From positions 1 to 64,000 of the forward strand of contig NZ_JACIFV010000026.1 of the NCBI RefSeq assembly GCF_014197535.1: 64,000 nt of DNA. The letters run 5' to 3'. Below are positions 48,965-59,840 of the stretch, in pieces. Origin of the DNA: Rhizobium aethiopicum. GTDB taxonomy: Bacteria; Pseudomonadota; Alphaproteobacteria; Rhizobiales; Rhizobiaceae. The position numbers and the translations under genes are program-made. Position 1 is the first letter of the stretch, and each line of letters begins with the position of its first letter. The notes beneath the pieces are model-generated. The model worked only from the letters and a program-made list of their open reading frames with translations, had not been told where the DNA came from and searched no databases.

Positions 48965-50104
48965 TTACTGCCGCGGGCGGCTGAGAACCTTGAAGGCGTA
49001 GAATTGCGTCTTCTGATTGGTCGAGAAATTATTGTCGAAGCCGAGGATGAGGACGTCGGTCCCGTCCTTGGCCTTGCCGAGCGACATCGCCTCGATATTG
49101 TCGGGAACGAGGCCAATTGCTCTGAGATCGAGGATCTGGCTCTTGCCGGCGGGGACGACAGGCGGGTCGTTCTTGGCGAGTGACGGGATGGCGGATATGT
49201 CGGTCGCGTCGGCGAGATCCATCATCGTGATCTTGACGTTATTGCCGAAGCCTTCGGCGTAGCTGCGCTCGACGGCGAGCAGGCGGTGATCGTCAAGGGC
49301 GATCATTTCCGACATGCCGTTGTCGTTGCCGCCGTCGGCCTTGGTGGCGGCCTGCGGGATCGGCGAGACGGGATAGACATACTCAGCCTTCGGCTCGCCG
49401 GTTGCGCCGTCATAACGAATGATGCGCGACAGGCTGCCCGTCGTCAGCAACGGTTTCGGCCCATCCTGGTAGAGGGCGGCTTCGACGCCGACGAAAACGT
49501 CGCCCGAGGGCGCGACGGCGAGATCTTCGAAAGCGAGGTTGTCGCGGATGCCGGTCGACTTGTCGATGGCCGGAGCAGAGCCCTCCGGCAGTTTGAACTC
49601 GCGCGCGAATGAACCGTCCGGCGTCGTGACGCGGATGAAGGGCGGCAGCAGCACCTTGGCATCGCCTTCGCTGCCCCAGTAGATGCCGTCCTTGCCGAGG
49701 CGGATCGATTCCGGGTCGACGGTCTTGGCGGCGAAGAGCTCACCGGTCTTGTCTTTCGGCGTCACATGCTTGTCGACGGAAACGCCCTTGAGGCGCGATG
49801 CATCGACGTCGATGTCGAGTTCATAGAAGCGGGCCGGCGCCTTGTCCGAACGGTCGTCGCTGATGGCGATATAGTGGCCGGTGGCGGCATCGAAATCGAG
49901 GCCTGAGATGCCGCCGAACTCGACGCCGTTTTCGATCTGCCCCGTGGGGATGACGAATTCGCCGAGATAGGAGAGCGAAATGCCGGCGGCGCAATCGCCG
50001 AAGGGGCAGGCGCTCATGAAAGTGGCGCCGATATCGGTGGCGCTGACGGTGACGGTGCTGGACAGGAGAACGAAAGCGGCAGTCGCGGCAAAACGCTTGG
50101 TCAT
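48965..50104 (-). CDS. Esterase-like activity of phytase family protein
   Basis: An exported 379-residue protein of the phytase-like beta-propeller family. I place the start at 50104 (MTKRFAATAAFVLLSS), giving a signal peptide ending near VSA. Patterns: GGISGLDFDAATGHYIAISDDRSD near 65, DPESIRLGKDGIYWGSEGD near 130 and RDNLAFEDLAVAPSGDVFVGVEAAL near 195. Catalysis on phosphate esters is not demonstrated for most members. The upstream in-frame extension to 50191 is not signal-like. Confidence 0.9.
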   Translation of the reverse strand: MTKRFAATAAFVLLSSTVTVSATDIGATFMSACPFGDCAAGISLSYLGEFVIPTGQIENGVEFGGISGLDFDAATGHYIAISDDRSDKAPARFYELDIDVDASRLKGVSVDKHVTPKDKTGELFAAKTVDPESIRLGKDGIYWGSEGDAKVLLPPFIRVTTPDGSFAREFKLPEGSAPAIDKSTGIRDNLAFEDLAVAPSGDVFVGVEAALYQDGPKPLLTTGSLSRIIRYDGATGEPKAEYVYPVSPIPQAATKADGGNDNGMSEMIALDDHRLLAVERSYAEGFGNNVKITMMDLADATDISAIPSLAKNDPPVVPAGKSQILDLRAIGLVPDNIEAMSLGKAKDGTDVLILGFDNNFSTNQKTQFYAFKVLSRPRQ

Positions 50105-50303
50105 GGCAAAATCCGGCAAGGGTTGAAAACGGCTCGAACCGGCGCAGGCGCTTCTCCCCGGGGGAGGTCGCGCGCCGTCCGCTTCATGCACCGGTTATTT
50201 GACCGAGTTGTTACGGTTCTTCGTCAGTTCCGTGAAATCGCAGATGCTAAAATGCGGCGCGCCGGGCGTATCTGTCAGATCGTTCGGCGCGCCTGAGATG
50301 TAT

Positions 50304-52391
<2,088 letters not shown>

Positions 52392-52609
52392 GGAGCCGTT
52401 CAGATCTTCGTCCTGTCTTGGGTCTGGCTTGGGCTTGCATCCGCCGCCGACCCAAAATCACCGCATTTCATGTCACGTTTGCGAATCAGGCAGATTCTGC
52501 CAGAAAGCACCGCGATACGCGACACCGCCGGATTGGCGGGCTTTGACACATGATTTGCGTTGCCGGGCGCGGAATGGCAAGCGGCGGCAGGCTTCAGGAA
52601 ACCATCCGC

Positions 52610-53509
52610 ATGCGAATGTCCACAAGTGATTACACGGTTATATCAGCAATTGCGGCCTTTTTCCTATCCGCAGCCGTTCTTTCCGCCGGCGGACCGGCGC
52701 GGGCGGCCGACACTCTGCCGCCTTTCAAGGACGACCTGTTCTCGAAGCAGTCTGTGCTGCAGACCAGCGACGGCGGCGCCTCCGAGGTCATCGATTATGA
52801 CGAGATGCGCGATATCAACGGCCGCGACCAGATCCCCGAGAAGCGGGCGCAGCAGAAATATGTGTCTCTCGCCATCCGCAAGGCTCAGGCGGATGAAACC
52901 CTCTCTCTCGACGGCATCAGGCTCGATGTCACCAGGGTGGGACCGGCCGCGAATGCCGCCATCACGGTGATTTTCATCCACGGCCGCGATGGCGACCGCC
53001 GGCTCGGGGCCAATGATTACAGCTTCGGCGGCAATTTCAACCGGCTGAAGAATCTCGTCGCCGGCAATGGCGGCGTCTATTATTCGCCGACGGTCAGGAG
53101 CTTCGACAGCAACGGCGTTGCCGCGATCGAAGGCCTCATACACTATGCCAGCGCGCAATCGCCCGGCCGGCCGGTGATCCTGTCCTGCGCCTCCATGGGC
53201 AGTCAGGTCTGCTGGGGCATCGCGCGTGACGAGGCCAGCGTCAAGCGGTTGAAGGGCATGTTGATCATGAGCGGCGTCACCGATCCGGATTTCACCAGAA
53301 GCGCCTTCTACAAGGCGAAGCTGCCGCTCTGGTTCGCGCATGGCAGCCGCGATCCGGTCTACGCCGCCGCCGACCAGCAGGCGCTGTTCGAGAGCCTGCG
53401 CAAGGCAAAATATCCGACGCACTTCACGCTGTTTCAGACCGGCAATCACGGAACGCCGATCCGAATGATCGACTGGCGCAGGGTCTTGAACTGGATTCTT
53501 GCGGCTTAA
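52610..53509 (+). CDS. Exported alpha/beta hydrolase-fold protein
   Basis: A 299-residue protein starting MRMSTSDYTVISAIAAFF, with a signal peptide ending near ARA|ADT. The hydrolase pattern is visible: VIFIHGRDGD (near 123), nucleophile elbow SCASMGSQV (Ser near 199), the acid in HGSRDPVY (near 243) and GNHGTP with the His near 285. The substrate is unknown. AGGAAA stands about 8 nt before the ATG. Its neighbour downstream is tpiA, separated by 128 nt. Confidence 0.85.
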   Translation: MRMSTSDYTVISAIAAFFLSAAVLSAGGPARAADTLPPFKDDLFSKQSVLQTSDGGASEVIDYDEMRDINGRDQIPEKRAQQKYVSLAIRKAQADETLSLDGIRLDVTRVGPAANAAITVIFIHGRDGDRRLGANDYSFGGNFNRLKNLVAGNGGVYYSPTVRSFDSNGVAAIEGLIHYASAQSPGRPVILSCASMGSQVCWGIARDEASVKRLKGMLIMSGVTDPDFTRSAFYKAKLPLWFAHGSRDPVYAAADQQALFESLRKAKYPTHFTLFQTGNHGTPIRMIDWRRVLNWILAA

Positions 53510-53637
53510 CGGGCGTTTTCCGGCAGAAATATGCCCGAGATCGCAGAGATTCCCGTTACGTCAGGGGCATGATGCTTTTCTTTGCCGCAAGCTTTTGATA
53601 ATGCGGCCAGGGATATGAAGTTTTGTGGAAGGCCGGC

Positions 53638-54408
53638 ATGACACCTGACGTGCGCCCGCTGGTGGCGGGAAATTGGAAAATGAACGGCACGCGTGCCTCC
53701 CTCGATCAGATCAAGGCGATCGCCGAAGGTGTTCGCCCGCCGCTCGCCGACAAGGTCGAGGCGCTGATCTGCCCGCCGACGACGCTGCTCTACGTGGCGA
53801 CCGCGCTGTGCACCGACAGCCCGCTGGCGATCGGCGCGCAGGACTGCCACCAGAAGCCATCCGGTGCGCATACCGGCGACATTTCCGCCGAAATGATCGC
53901 CGATAGTTTCGGTACCTACGTGATTGTCGGCCATTCCGAGCGTCGCACCGACCATGCCGAGACGGATCATCTCGTCCGCGCCAAGGCGGAGGCGGCTTTT
54001 GCCGCCGATCTCACTGCGATCATCTGCATCGGCGAGACGGCCGACGAACGCCGCGCCGGGCAGGAGCTAGACGTCATCAAGCGCCAGCTTTCCGCCTCGG
54101 TTCCCGATGCCGCAACCGCCGAGAACACGGTCATCGCCTACGAGCCGATCTGGGCGATCGGCACCGGGGTCACGCCGACATCGGGCGATGTCGAGAAGGC
54201 GCATGCCTTCATGCGGGCGGAACTCGTCTCCCGCTTCGGCGACGAAGGCCGCAAGATGCGCCTTCTCTACGGCGGCTCGGTCAAGCCCGCCAATGCCGGC
54301 GAGCTGCTTGGCATCGCCAATGTTGACGGTGCGCTGATCGGCGGGGCGAGCTTGAAAGCCGCCGACTTCCTCGCCATCTACCGGGCCTATGAGGCGCTGC
54401 TCGCCTGA
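53638..54408 (+). CDS. tpiA: Triosephosphate isomerase
   Basis: TIM-barrel enzyme of glycolysis and gluconeogenesis, 256 residues. Substrate lysine in AGNWKMNG (Lys near 14), the catalytic His in IVGHSERR (near 100), the catalytic Glu in AYEPIWAIGTG (near 170), and the phosphate loop YGGSVKPANA (near 215) followed by GALIGGASL. Start at 53638 (MTPDVRPLV). The length and all four active-site segments agree. Confidence 0.98.
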   Translation: MTPDVRPLVAGNWKMNGTRASLDQIKAIAEGVRPPLADKVEALICPPTTLLYVATALCTDSPLAIGAQDCHQKPSGAHTGDISAEMIADSFGTYVIVGHSERRTDHAETDHLVRAKAEAAFAADLTAIICIGETADERRAGQELDVIKRQLSASVPDAATAENTVIAYEPIWAIGTGVTPTSGDVEKAHAFMRAELVSRFGDEGRKMRLLYGGSVKPANAGELLGIANVDGALIGGASLKAADFLAIYRAYEALLA

Positions 54409-54526
54409 CGCGTTGTTCATAGCTCGGTTTATTCCGGCAGAAGGGCTTGGAATAGGCGAGAGCCTCATGTAAAGAGCCGCCAGAATTCTTATTTATGTCC
54501 GTCTCCAGACGGGCAGGACTGGACCC

Positions 54527-55042
54527 ATGCAGACAGTATTGATTGTCATCCATCTCATGATCGTGCTCGCCCTCGTCGGCGTCGTGCTCATTCAGCGCTC
54601 GGAAGGCGGCGGCCTCGGCATCGGCGGCGGTTCGGGCTTCATGTCGGCCCGCGGCACGGCCAATGCACTGACCCGCACGACCGCGATCCTTGCGACCTTG
54701 TTCTTCCTCACCTCACTTGGCCTCGGCATACTGACGCGTTACGAGGGCCGTCCGAGCGACATCCTCAACCGCATCCCCGCGACGAGCGGCCAGGGCAACG
54801 GCATTCTCGATTCGCTCGGCGGCGGTGCACAGGCCCCGGCGAACCAGCCGGCCGGCAATGGCGTTCCGAGCAGCGGTGCGGCTGCGCCAGCACAGCAGGC
54901 TCCGGCACAGGCTCCGGCGGCCACCGCGCCTTCAACGACAGCGCCGGCAGCAACCGCTCCTGCGACGACCGCCCCGGCAGCGCCCGCAACTCCGGCCACG
55001 CCGGCGCCGGCTCAGCCTTCAGGCGTCCCGACGGGACAGTAA
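54527..55042 (+). CDS. secG: Preprotein translocase subunit SecG
   Basis: Two-helix component of SecYEG, here 171 residues. The core (residues 1-75) is standard: MQTVLIVIHLMIVLALVGVV, then QRSEGGGLGIGGGSGFMSARGTANALTRTTAILATLFF. The remaining half is a low-complexity Ala/Pro/Thr tail (QAPAQAPAATAPSTTAPAAT), longer than in enteric SecG and of unknown use, with repeated CCGGCN-type codons. It lies between tpiA and pyrG, and a terminator follows. Confidence 0.95.
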   Translation: MQTVLIVIHLMIVLALVGVVLIQRSEGGGLGIGGGSGFMSARGTANALTRTTAILATLFFLTSLGLGILTRYEGRPSDILNRIPATSGQGNGILDSLGGGAQAPANQPAGNGVPSSGAAAPAQQAPAQAPAATAPSTTAPAATAPATTAPAAPATPATPAPAQPSGVPTGQ

Positions 55043-55063
55043 ACCGATCTTCGACATAAACCG

Positions 55064-55095
55064 CCGGCAGGCCCTCGGGTCTGCCGGTTTTCTTT
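55064..55095 (+). terminator. Intrinsic terminator between secG and pyrG
   Basis: CCGGCAG (55064-55070) and CTGCCGG (55081-55087), followed by TTTTCTTTT. It stands 22 nt after the secG stop. Confidence 0.85.
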
Positions 55096-55186
55096 TGTTC
55101 AGATTCCCGCGCCACCCTCCGAAAATTCCGGAAAAGAGTTTTTGGGGCTGGCGGAATCGTTTTTGAAAAGGTATCCGGTGAAGCCC

Positions 55187-56815
55187 ATGGCGCGATACGT
55201 ATTCATCACTGGCGGCGTGGTTTCCTCCCTCGGAAAAGGAATTGCGGCCGCGGCTCTCGGAGCGTTGCTGCAGGCCCGTGGATATCGGGTCCGGCTTCGC
55301 AAGCTCGATCCCTATCTGAACGTGGACCCGGGCACGATGAGCCCGACCCAGCACGGCGAGGTCTTCGTCACCGACGATGGAGCGGAAACCGATCTCGATC
55401 TCGGCCACTACGAACGCTTCACTGGGCGTTCGGCGACCAAGACCGACAACATCACCACCGGCCGCATCTACAAGAACATCATCGACAAGGAACGCCGCGG
55501 CGACTATCTCGGCGCGACGGTGCAGGTCATCCCGCACGTCACCAACGAGATCAAGGATTTCGTCACCGAGGGCAATCAGGACTACGATTTCGTCATCTGC
55601 GAGATCGGCGGCACGGTCGGCGATATCGAAGCAATGCCCTTCATGGAGGCGATCCGCCAGCTCGGCAACGACCTGCCGCGGGGCACCGCCGTCTACGTCC
55701 ATCTGACGCTGATGCCTTACATTCCGGCGGCCGGCGAGCTGAAGACCAAGCCGACGCAGCACTCGGTCAAGGAGCTGCAGGCGCTCGGCATTCATCCCGA
55801 TATCCTGCTGGTGCGCGCCGACCGCGAAATCCCGGAGGCGGAGCGCCGCAAGCTCTCGCTGTTCTGCAACGTGCGTCCGTCGGCGGTCATTCAGGCGCTT
55901 GATGTGGCCAACATCTACGACGTGCCGATGGCCTACCACAAGGAAGGGCTCGACGACGAAGTGCTCGCCGCCTTCGGCATCGAACCGGCGCCAAAGCCTC
56001 GTCTTGACCAGTGGGAAGAGGTCTGCAACCGCATCCGTACGCCGGAAGGCGAGGTGACGATCGCGATCGTCGGCAAATATACCGGTCTCAAGGATGCCTA
56101 TAAGTCGCTGATCGAGGCGCTGCATCACGGCGGCATCGCCAATCGCGTCAAGGTCAAGCTCGAATGGATCGAGTCCGAAGTCTTCGAAAAGGAAGATCCG
56201 GCGCCCTATCTCGAAAAGGTGCACGGCATCCTGGTGCCCGGCGGCTTCGGCGAGCGCGGCTCCGAGGGCAAGATCCATGCAGCGCGCTTCGCCCGCGAGC
56301 GCAAGGTGCCTTATTTCGGCATCTGTTTTGGCATGCAGATGGCCGTCATCGAGGCGGCGCGCAATCTCGCCGATGTGCCTGACGCTTCATCGACCGAATT
56401 CGGCCCTGCGAAGGAGCCGGTGGTCGGCTTGATGACGGAATGGATCAAGGGCAACGAGCTGCAGAAGCGCACGGCGGCCGGCGATCTCGGCGGCACCATG
56501 CGCCTCGGCGCGTACAAGGCGGCGCTGAAGAAGGGCACGAAGATCTCGGAGATCTACGGCTCGACGGATATTTCCGAGCGTCATCGCCACCGCTACGAAG
56601 TCAATATCGACTACAAGGATCGGCTCGAGAGTTGCGGCCTCGTCTTCTCCGGCATGTCGCCCGATGGCGTGCTGCCGGAGACGATCGAATATCCTGACCA
56701 TCCCTGGTTCATCGGCGTGCAGTATCACCCGGAACTGAAGAGCCGGCCGCTCGACCCGCATCCGCTGTTTGCAAGCTTCATCGAAGCGGCGACCGAACAG
56801 AGCCGTCTCGTCTGA
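55187..56815 (+). CDS. pyrG: CTP synthase
   Basis: Glutamine-dependent conversion of UTP to CTP; 542 residues. The synthase domain begins ARYVFITGGVVSSLGKGIAAAALG (ATP loop), with MSPTQHGEVFVTDDGAETDLDLGHYERF and the EIGGTVGDIE site. The amidotransferase domain (about 290-540) has the catalytic Cys in FGICFGMQ (near 383) and the His-Glu pair in GVQYHPELKSRP (near 518). Start at 55187 after a short weak site; the open frame extends upstream without meaning. Confidence 0.98.
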   Translation: MARYVFITGGVVSSLGKGIAAAALGALLQARGYRVRLRKLDPYLNVDPGTMSPTQHGEVFVTDDGAETDLDLGHYERFTGRSATKTDNITTGRIYKNIIDKERRGDYLGATVQVIPHVTNEIKDFVTEGNQDYDFVICEIGGTVGDIEAMPFMEAIRQLGNDLPRGTAVYVHLTLMPYIPAAGELKTKPTQHSVKELQALGIHPDILLVRADREIPEAERRKLSLFCNVRPSAVIQALDVANIYDVPMAYHKEGLDDEVLAAFGIEPAPKPRLDQWEEVCNRIRTPEGEVTIAIVGKYTGLKDAYKSLIEALHHGGIANRVKVKLEWIESEVFEKEDPAPYLEKVHGILVPGGFGERGSEGKIHAARFARERKVPYFGICFGMQMAVIEAARNLADVPDASSTEFGPAKEPVVGLMTEWIKGNELQKRTAAGDLGGTMRLGAYKAALKKGTKISEIYGSTDISERHRHRYEVNIDYKDRLESCGLVFSGMSPDGVLPETIEYPDHPWFIGVQYHPELKSRPLDPHPLFASFIEAATEQSRLV

Positions 56816-56873
56816 CGCATGCGGCGCCAGATCGCGCTGTAATGCGCGATCTGGATAATTCGTCATCCTACTT

Positions 56874-57962
56874 TCAGGCAGCGGCCGGCAACGGCCCGAT
56901 ATAGACGGAACGCGGGCGGATCAGCCGGCCGTCGAGCGCTTGTTCGCGGGCATGGGCCAGCCATCCCACAGTACGACCGATTGCAAAAACGCCGGTGAAG
57001 GCCTGCCTGGGAAAGCCGAGGGCTTCGAGCAGCAGCGCGGTATAAAATTCGACATTGACGTCGAGCGGCCGGTTCGGCTTGCGCGCCTTAAGGATCGCCA
57101 ATGCGGCGGCTTCCACCGCCTCGGCGAGTTCGACGCGGGCCCCGTCGACCTGGCCTGACGCGATCACCGGCTTCAGCGCGCCTTTCAACGCATCGGCGCG
57201 CGGGTCGCGGACGCGGTAGATGCGGTGGCCGAAGCCCATCAGTCTTTCGCCGCGATCGAGTGCATCGGCAAGCCATGTGCCGGCATTATCAGGCATTCCC
57301 ACCGCATCCAGCATGTCGAGGACGGGACCGGGTGCGCCGCCATGCAGCGGCCCCTTCAGCGCGCTCAACGCCGCCAGAACCGAAGAGGTGAGGCCGGCCC
57401 GCGTCGAGGCGATGACGCGTGATGCGAAGGTCGAGGCGTTGAGGCCGTGGTCTGATATCGTCACGAGATAGGTGTCGAGTGCCGCCGTCTGCTCCCTGGT
57501 CGGCAATCGTCCGGTCAGCATGCGCAGGATATCGGCTGCCTGCGGCAGCGAGGCGTCGGGCGCGATCGGCGTTTGACCGCGCTGCAGCCTGAGAATCGCC
57601 GGCAGGAAGACTGCCGGTGCTGCCAGAAGGCTGAGCGCGATGTCGAAATCCTCACGGTCCGGCAGCCTTGCGATCAGCGCCCGCATCGCATCGACCGGTG
57701 GCAGGGCGATCAAGGGGGCGTCGGCGGCTTTGATATGGGCGAAAACCTTCGTTCGTGCCTGTGCCAGCCAGTCGCGCAAGAGCGCCTCATCGAAGCTTCG
57801 CTCCATCAACCCGTCGAGCAGCAGTGCAGCGACGCGCTCATAGGTGCCGTCTGCGACCAGATGATCCAGCGATACGCCGCGGATGATCAGTCGACCCGCT
57901 TCGCCATCGACATCCGACAGCTGCGTTTCGGCGGCAATAACATCTTCCAAGCCGTTTTTCAT
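56874..57962 (-). CDS. Citrate synthase / methylcitrate synthase family protein
   Basis: A 362-residue type I-like citrate synthase paralogue. Active-site residues: His in DHGLNAS (near 172), His in GHRIYRVRDPR (near 247), and the Asp position is Glu in VNVEFYTAL (near 306), as in several related short enzymes. It may make citrate or 2-methylcitrate; propionyl-CoA metabolism in this window makes the latter possible. It is transcribed away from a second citrate synthase-like gene fused to a DNA-binding domain, with 83 nt between the starts. Confidence 0.88.
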   Translation of the reverse strand: MKNGLEDVIAAETQLSDVDGEAGRLIIRGVSLDHLVADGTYERVAALLLDGLMERSFDEALLRDWLAQARTKVFAHIKAADAPLIALPPVDAMRALIARLPDREDFDIALSLLAAPAVFLPAILRLQRGQTPIAPDASLPQAADILRMLTGRLPTREQTAALDTYLVTISDHGLNASTFASRVIASTRAGLTSSVLAALSALKGPLHGGAPGPVLDMLDAVGMPDNAGTWLADALDRGERLMGFGHRIYRVRDPRADALKGALKPVIASGQVDGARVELAEAVEAAALAILKARKPNRPLDVNVEFYTALLLEALGFPRQAFTGVFAIGRTVGWLAHAREQALDGRLIRPRSVYIGPLPAAA

Positions 57963-58003
57963 GTGGGTTCTCCTTTACGGTTCGAATGATCCGACCTAGT
58001 CTT

Positions 58004-58015
58004 ATTGACGTCAAT
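58004..58015. promoter_or_regulatory. Palindrome between the divergent citrate synthase genes
   Basis: ATTGACGTCAAT (58004-58015) is a perfect 12-bp palindrome, followed by TTGACGCAATTGATCAA, which contains TTGATCAA. This stands in the short shared promoter region and suits an operator, perhaps for the adjacent HTH-citrate synthase fusion. Confidence 0.55.
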
Positions 58016-58045
58016 CTTGACGCAATTGATCAATGTGAGGCCGTG

Positions 58046-59191
58046 ATGCCGTGGTTGACCACCCACGAGGCGCTGCAGGCGCTGAAGACCAAACCGCAGA
58101 CGCTCTACGCCAATGTCAGCCGAGGGCGCATCCGCGCCAAGCCCGATCCCGCCGATCCGCGCCGCAGCCTCTATCACGCTGCAGACGTGCGGCGGCTTGC
58201 AGATCGCCACGCCGGCCGCCGCAAGGCCGAAACGGTCGCGGCCGAGACAATCCGATGGGGCGACCCCGTTCTCTCCTCGACAATCTCCACCGTCACGGGC
58301 GGACGCCTTTTCTATCGCGGTAAGGACGTGGCCAATCTTGCCGAGACTGCGACGCTTGAGCAGACGGCGGCATTGCTTTGGAATGGAGCGGAGATGCCTG
58401 CATCCGCTACCGCGGCCGCGCATGGCCCTCCATCGCTTCAGGCCGCGTTCCTGGCGCTTGCCGGGCGCGTGACATCGGACCTGCCGTCGCTTGGCCGCTC
58501 GCCGGCGGTACTCCGGCGAGAGGCGCATGGGATTCTTGCAACGATCGCGGATGCGCTGGCGCCCGGCGCTTCGGACCAGCCGCTGCATCGCAGGCTGGCG
58601 GCTAGCTGGCATCGGCCGGAGGCCGGCGATTGCCTGCGTCGCGCGCTGGTGCTGCTTGCCGATCATGAACTCAACGCCTCGGCCTTTGCGGCACGAGTCA
58701 CCGCCTCGTCGGGTGCGGCACTGTCGGCCGCCGTGCTTTCCGGCCTGGCGACGCTGACGGGACCGCTGCATGGCGCCGCCTGGCAGAGCGTCGATGCGTT
58801 GATCGAGGCGGCTTGCACCCTCGGTCCGGCGCAGGCGATCCGCCGAACCCTTGCACAGGGCAATCGCTTATCCGCCTTCGGTCATCCGCTTTATCCGGAC
58901 GGCGATATCAGGGCGCTGGCGCTGCTTTCGCAATTTCCACTGCCGCCTGAGTTCGCCGAGGTCAGGGAGAGGGGCGAGGAGATCGTCGGGGAAAAGGTCA
59001 ATATCGATTTCGCGCTTGCCGCGATGGCAGCGGCCTTCGATCTGCCGAGAGAGGCGCCGATCATCATTTTTTCGCTTGCACGCTGCACCGGCTGGCTTGC
59101 GCATGCGATGGAGCAGATCGAAAGCGGCGAATTGATCCGGCCACGGGCACGTTATACCGGACCGGCGCCCGATATGAAGAGCAGCACTTGA
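58046..59191 (+). CDS. Helix-turn-helix domain fused to a citrate synthase-like domain
   Basis: A 381-residue protein. Residues 1-55 form a small winged/helix-turn-helix module of the MerR/excisionase type (MPWLTTHEALQALKTKPQTLYANVSRGRI and HAADVRRLADRHAGRR). The remaining part is citrate synthase, with His in DHELNAS, His in GHPLYPDGD and NIDFALAAM; the family GHxxY...DPR arginine region is altered to GHPLYPDGD. It may be an enzyme, a CoA-thioester sensor that regulates transcription, or both. It diverges from the 56874 gene across a palindromic promoter. Start at 58046 (MPWLTT), an ATG 20 codons upstream being possible. Confidence 0.88.
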   Translation: MPWLTTHEALQALKTKPQTLYANVSRGRIRAKPDPADPRRSLYHAADVRRLADRHAGRRKAETVAAETIRWGDPVLSSTISTVTGGRLFYRGKDVANLAETATLEQTAALLWNGAEMPASATAAAHGPPSLQAAFLALAGRVTSDLPSLGRSPAVLRREAHGILATIADALAPGASDQPLHRRLAASWHRPEAGDCLRRALVLLADHELNASAFAARVTASSGAALSAAVLSGLATLTGPLHGAAWQSVDALIEAACTLGPAQAIRRTLAQGNRLSAFGHPLYPDGDIRALALLSQFPLPPEFAEVRERGEEIVGEKVNIDFALAAMAAAFDLPREAPIIIFSLARCTGWLAHAMEQIESGELIRPRARYTGPAPDMKSST

Positions 59192-59316
59192 GGATGCGCG
59201 GTACGCTTTTTTTCGCCTATGGAAATATCCGAATTCGGCTATCATGCCTCGCATGGAAGAAGACGGTTGGCGGGCGCTTTCGCAGAAGCAGTTCCGCACG
59301 GTCACGGGGGCTTTCC

Positions 59317-59835
59317 ATGAATATGACGTTTCTCAAGCTGTTTGCCGCCGGACTCGCTGCCGGCCTCATTCCGCATGACGCGGTGCTCGCGCAATCTGCG
59401 GGCTGCGCAATCTCGCGCGATGCCGGCGCCCGCCAGACGCTCAGTTGCCCTGGTGGCGTCAAGGTGACGGCGGAGGCCGGCGCGTCTTTCCAACTCTCCG
59501 ACCGCAATCGTGATGGCAGTCCCGATTCGGCCTCGCTGCGGCGTAAGGCCATCCTCGTCGATGTCGACGGCAGTCAGCATGCGGGTGGTTTCCAGGTGGT
59601 GACACCGCAGGCGATCGCTGCCGTGCGCGGCACACGATGGGCTGTCGACGTCGCGGGCGGCAAGACCTCGGTCCTCGTCGTCAGAGGCAGCGTGGCCGTC
59701 CGCCGGCCTGCCGGCGAGCCGGTGGTGCTGTCGCCGGGCGAGGGCGTCGATGTTATCAACGGAGCCGAACCGCTGGTTGTGCGCCGCTGGCCCGCACCGC
59801 GTGTCGCCGCCCTTCTCGCCCGCCTCGGCCAATAA
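59317..59835 (+). CDS. FecR-domain exported protein
   Basis: A 172-residue protein starting MNMTFLKLFAAGLAAGL with a signal peptide ending near LAQ. The mature part has the FecR pattern: ITAIAAVRGTRWAVDVAGG near 110, SVLVVRGSVAVR and VVLSPGEGVDV. It stands 5 nt before the CHASE2-cyclase gene, a known arrangement in proteobacteria in which the FecR protein may be the periplasmic partner of the CHASE2 sensor. The first methionine (59188) adds a non-signal region, so I use 59317. Confidence 0.85.
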   Translation: MNMTFLKLFAAGLAAGLIPHDAVLAQSAGCAISRDAGARQTLSCPGGVKVTAEAGASFQLSDRNRDGSPDSASLRRKAILVDVDGSQHAGGFQVVTPQAIAAVRGTRWAVDVAGGKTSVLVVRGSVAVRRPAGEPVVLSPGEGVDVINGAEPLVVRRWPAPRVAALLARLGQ

Positions 59836-59840
59836 ATGCC

